From positions 38,377 through 102,376 of the forward strand of contig DBQY01000007.1 in the NCBI GenBank assembly GCA_002305805.1: a stretch of DNA of 64,000 bases. Reading direction: 5' to 3'. Positions 61,647 through 64,000 of this stretch are shown here, piece by piece (the first letter of the stretch is position 1; the number at the start of each line of letters is the position of its first letter). The stretch is from Atopobium sp. UBA1382. Its GTDB lineage: Bacteria > Actinomycetota > Coriobacteriia > Coriobacteriales > Atopobiaceae. Made by a program: the position numbers and the translations under genes. The notes below the pieces were generated by a model that had not been told where the DNA came from, searched no databases, and was given only the letters and a program-made list of their open reading frames with translations.

Positions 61647-62615
61647 CTACTCCTCGGCGGGAAGCGCCTTCTCGCAGTAGTCGCGGATGACGGAGCAGGA
61701 CTTGCGCATCGCACGACGCTCGTCGTAGGAGAGGTCGATCTCGAGCACGGAGTCAACGCCGGTGCTGCCGATGACGCACGGGACGCCGGCGGAGATGCCA
61801 GACTCGCCGTACTCGCCGTCGAGGTGGGCGGACAGCGGCACCACGCGCTTCTCGTTGTGCAGGATCGAGGTCACGAGCGTGGCCACCACGGAGGCGATGC
61901 CAAACTCCGTGCAGCCCTTGCCGGAGATGATGGCGGCACCGGACTCGCGCACGCGGCGCATCACGTCGTCGAAGTCGATGGAGTCCACCACGTCCTCGCG
62001 CAGGGAGAGGTACTCGCGCAGGCCGATGCCCTCGACGGAGATGCGCGAGGTGGGGATGAACATGGAGTCGCCGTGCTCGCCCATGCAGAATGCCTGGATC
62101 TGGCGCGGGGCAACGTCGATGGTCTCGGAAAGCACGCGGCGCAGGCGCGCGGAGTCGAGCGAGGTGCCGGTGCCAAATACCTGGTTGCGAGGCAGGCCGA
62201 GCTTGCGGTAGAGGTACTCGACCACGATGTCGGCCGGGTTGGAGACGCTGATCAGGATGCCGTGGAAGCCGGACTCCTTGAGCGGGCCCACGATGCCGTC
62301 GAGCACCTTGATGGTGCCGTCGAGCATCTGGAGACGCGTCTCGCCGGGGCGGCGGCTGCGGCCGGCGGTGAGAATCACGAAGTGGGCATCGGCGCAGTCA
62401 GCGTAGTCGCCCACACGGATGGTGAAGGAGTCCCCGAGGCCGGAGGCCAGGTCGTCGAGGTCGAGCGCCTGGGCGCGCGCGGCGTCCTGGTTGACGTCCA
62501 GGAACACGATCTCGTTCACGAGGTGCTGGAACATGAGGCAGAGGGCCACGTGGCTGCCCACGCGACCGGCGCCGATGATGACTGCCTTGCGGGTGCGGAT
62601 GTCTTCTCCGTGCAT
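61647..62615 (-). CDS. L-lactate dehydrogenase family protein (LDH/MDH specificity uncertain)
   Basis: A 322-residue NAD-dependent 2-hydroxyacid dehydrogenase. NAD site AVIIGAGRVGSHVALCL (residues 11-27), VSNPADIVV, and the active-site pair R157 (SARLR) with D154 and H181 (GEHGDS) are intact. In the mobile loop AGRSRRPGETR (84-94), R88 occupies the position numbered 102 in LDHs, where lactate dehydrogenases carry Gln and malate dehydrogenases carry Arg. Backbone similarity is to LDH/hydroxyisocaproate dehydrogenase, so the physiological substrate may be oxaloacetate or another 2-oxoacid. Confidence 0.85.
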   Translation of the reverse strand: MHGEDIRTRKAVIIGAGRVGSHVALCLMFQHLVNEIVFLDVNQDAARAQALDLDDLASGLGDSFTIRVGDYADCADAHFVILTAGRSRRPGETRLQMLDGTIKVLDGIVGPLKESGFHGILISVSNPADIVVEYLYRKLGLPRNQVFGTGTSLDSARLRRVLSETIDVAPRQIQAFCMGEHGDSMFIPTSRISVEGIGLREYLSLREDVVDSIDFDDVMRRVRESGAAIISGKGCTEFGIASVVATLVTSILHNEKRVVPLSAHLDGEYGESGISAGVPCVIGSTGVDSVLEIDLSYDERRAMRKSCSVIRDYCEKALPAEE

Positions 62616-62653
62616 GCGAGCTCCTATCGTCGTGGCGCCGCGCGCCGTCTCTC

Positions 62654-62684
62654 ACAAAAAAGGGGCGCCCAGTGGACGCCCCTT
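62654..62684 (-). terminator. Rho-independent terminator of ettA
   Basis: AAGGGGCG (62660-62667) pairs with CGCCCCTT (62677-62684). Read on the minus strand, the stem is followed by a T-run (complement of the A-run at 62656-62660). It lies about 80 bp past the ettA stop. Confidence 0.85.
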
Positions 62685-62765
62685 CATTCTAACTGCGTGT
62701 GGACATTCTGTGACGGCAACGTTTCAGAAAAGAGACACCGTTCGCCGAGAAGTGCCCCGGAGCCG

Positions 62766-64000
62766 CTAGTCGCGCGTCAGCTTGCGGTGAAGGCGGTGCG
62801 GCTTTGAGGCCTCCGCGCCAAGACGCTTCTCGCGGTCGGCCTGGTAGGCCTCGAAGTTGCCCTCGAACCAGTGCCAGCGGCCGGGGTTCTCGTCGTCGCC
62901 CTCCCAGGCGAGGATGTGCGTGGCCACGCGGTCGAGGAACCAGCGGTCGTGGCTGATCACCACGGAGCAGCCGGGGAACTCCTCGAGTGCCTCCTCGAGG
63001 GACTCCAGGGTCTCGACGTCAAGGTCGTTAGTGGGCTCGTCCAGGAGCAGCAGGTTGCCGCCCTGCTTGAGCGTGAGCGCGAGATTCAGGCGGTTGCGCT
63101 CGCCGCCGGAGAGCACGCCCGCGCGCTTCTGCTGGTCGGAGCCCTTGAAGCCAAAGGCGGCCACGTAGGCGCGGCTCGGAATCTCAGACTCGCCCACGCG
63201 GATGTAATCGTTGCCGCCGGAGACGACCTCCCAGAGGGTCTTCTCGGCGTCCAGGCCCTGGCGCATCTGGTCAACATAGGAGAGCTGCACGGTCTCCCCC
63301 ACCTCGAGGGTGCCGGAGGTGGGCTGCTCCAGGCCAACGATCATCTTGAAGAGCGTGGACTTGCCCACGCCGTTGGGGCCGATCACGCCCACGATGCCGT
63401 TGCGCGGCAGGGAGAAGCTCAGGTCGTCAATAAGAACGCGGTCACCGAAGCTCTTGCAGAGATGCTCGGCCTCCAGCACCTTGGCACCCAGGCGCGGGCC
63501 CACGGGGATGTGGATGTCGGTGAAGTCGACGCGCTTGGAGGCGCGGGCCTCGGCCTCCATCTGCTCGTAGCGCTCCAGACGGGCGCGGTTCTTGGCTTGG
63601 CGCGCCTTGGGAGAGCTGCGCACCCACTCGAGCTCCGCCTTCATCTTCTTGGCGCGGCGGGCGTCCTGCTGGCTCTGGGCCTCCAGGCGCGCGGCCTTCT
63701 TCTCGAGATAGGTGGAGTAGTTGCCCTCGTAGGGATAGAGCTGGCCGCGGTCCACCTCGCAGATCCACTCGGCCACGTCGTCGAGGAAGTAACGGTCGTG
63801 CGTGACGGCCATGACGGCGCCAGGGTAGCGGTGCAGGAACTGCTCGAGCCAGAGCACGGACTCGGCGTCCAGGTGGTTGGTGGGCTCGTCAAGGAGCAGT
63901 AGGTCGGGAGCCTCGAGCAGCAGCTTGCACAGCGCCACGCGACGACGCTCGCCACCGGAGAGGATGTTCACGGGAGCGTCCGGGTCCGGGCACTGGAGGG
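62766..64000 (-). CDS. ettA: ABC-F protein EttA (energy-dependent translational throttle), 5' part outside window
   Basis: The frame runs to the window edge: the sequence before the annotated GTG continues as [20 protein letters not shown], so the gene is truncated by the window, not by a start. About 411 residues are present: signature and Walker B of the first ABC domain ([31 protein letters not shown]), the linker with [18 protein letters not shown], and the complete second ABC domain ([46 protein letters not shown]). It gates elongation at the ribosomal E site according to the ATP/ADP ratio. A terminator follows. Confidence 0.9.
   Translation of the reverse strand, partial: LQCPDPDAPVNILSGGERRRVALCKLLLEAPDLLLLDEPTNHLDAESVLWLEQFLHRYPGAVMAVTHDRYFLDDVAEWICEVDRGQLYPYEGNYSTYLEKKAARLEAQSQQDARRAKKMKAELEWVRSSPKARQAKNRARLERYEQMEAEARASKRVDFTDIHIPVGPRLGAKVLEAEHLCKSFGDRVLIDDLSFSLPRNGIVGVIGPNGVGKSTLFKMIVGLEQPTSGTLEVGETVQLSYVDQMRQGLDAEKTLWEVVSGGNDYIRVGESEIPSRAYVAAFGFKGSDQQKRAGVLSGGERNRLNLALTLKQGGNLLLLDEPTNDLDVETLESLEEALEEFPGCSVVISHDRWFLDRVATHILAWEGDDENPGRWHWFEGNFEAYQADREKRLGAEASKPHRLHRKLTRD

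Overview
The window is about 64 kb of high-GC, gene-dense bacterial chromosome. Gene content points to an anaerobic actinobacterium of class Coriobacteriia, probably an Olsenella/Atopobium-like member of the Atopobiaceae (inference). The supporting genes are a GGGtGRT-family protein, a [FeFe] hydrogenase fused into a GltD-like electron-transfer locus, a methionine synthase whose activation domain is a separate gene, an Actinobacteria-style MoxR/DUF58/transglutaminase pair and an L-lactate dehydrogenase-like enzyme. No rRNA, tRNA, CRISPR array, prophage or insertion sequence was seen.

Layout. 1-9.3 kb: tail of a GGGtGRT gene, DUF1893, an MFS transporter, PspA with a glycine-rich membrane partner, DegV, MurI, a zinc-ribbon membrane protein, a PadR regulator with its membrane partner, and an FKBP prolyl isomerase. 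9.3-15.2 kb: glnK-amt, metY, a SixA-CHAD fusion, fumC. 15.4-23.3 kb: MoxR, a 1035-residue DUF58-transglutaminase fusion, htpG, a spermidine-synthase-like protein, yaaA. 23.3-34.2 kb is the accessory region. It holds a TerB-N protein, a BrxD-like (DUF2791) ATPase and an Lhr-like helicase, which together match the three components of the Shango anti-phage system. Here they are separated by a TetR/MFS/secondary-alcohol-dehydrogenase module and by a lipoprotein plus a RelB-PIN toxin-antitoxin pair. The ATPase and the helicase each have a LexA-like palindrome in their promoter. 34.4-44.8 kb: hydrogenase locus, a lipoprotein, the methionine/folate cluster (HAD, metF, activation domain, metH) and a prepilin peptidase. 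44.9-64 kb: CDF transporter, Pth2, cysK-cysE, GNAT, ATP-grasp, an esterase-like protein with a histone-H1-like tail, DUF1846, a PD-(D/E)XK nuclease-like protein, HAD, asparaginase, lipoprotein, membrane protein, ABC exporter, a lactate/malate-type dehydrogenase and the ABC-F protein EttA (cut by the window end).

The most unusual feature is a set of intergenic paired-site elements that recur inside this one window. (i) Three elements of 111-113 bp are bounded by the 11-mer GGTTTGGGTTC and its complement (5.2, 9.2, 46.6 kb). (ii) Two elements have ACTGTCG/CGACAGT exactly 62 bp end to end (0.24, 58.8 kb). (iii) Two elements of about 225 bp have two direct sites 40 bp apart facing two inverted sites 40 bp apart (23.3 and 41.3 kb). 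(iv) Two elements of about 60 bp flank the nuclease-like gene at 53.2-54.1 kb. In addition, a palindromic element of 106 bp with perfect 21-bp arms sits in frame inside the helicase gene. Ends and spacings are conserved while interiors differ, which suggests dispersed protein-binding or mobile palindromic elements. I do not recognise a described system that explains them.
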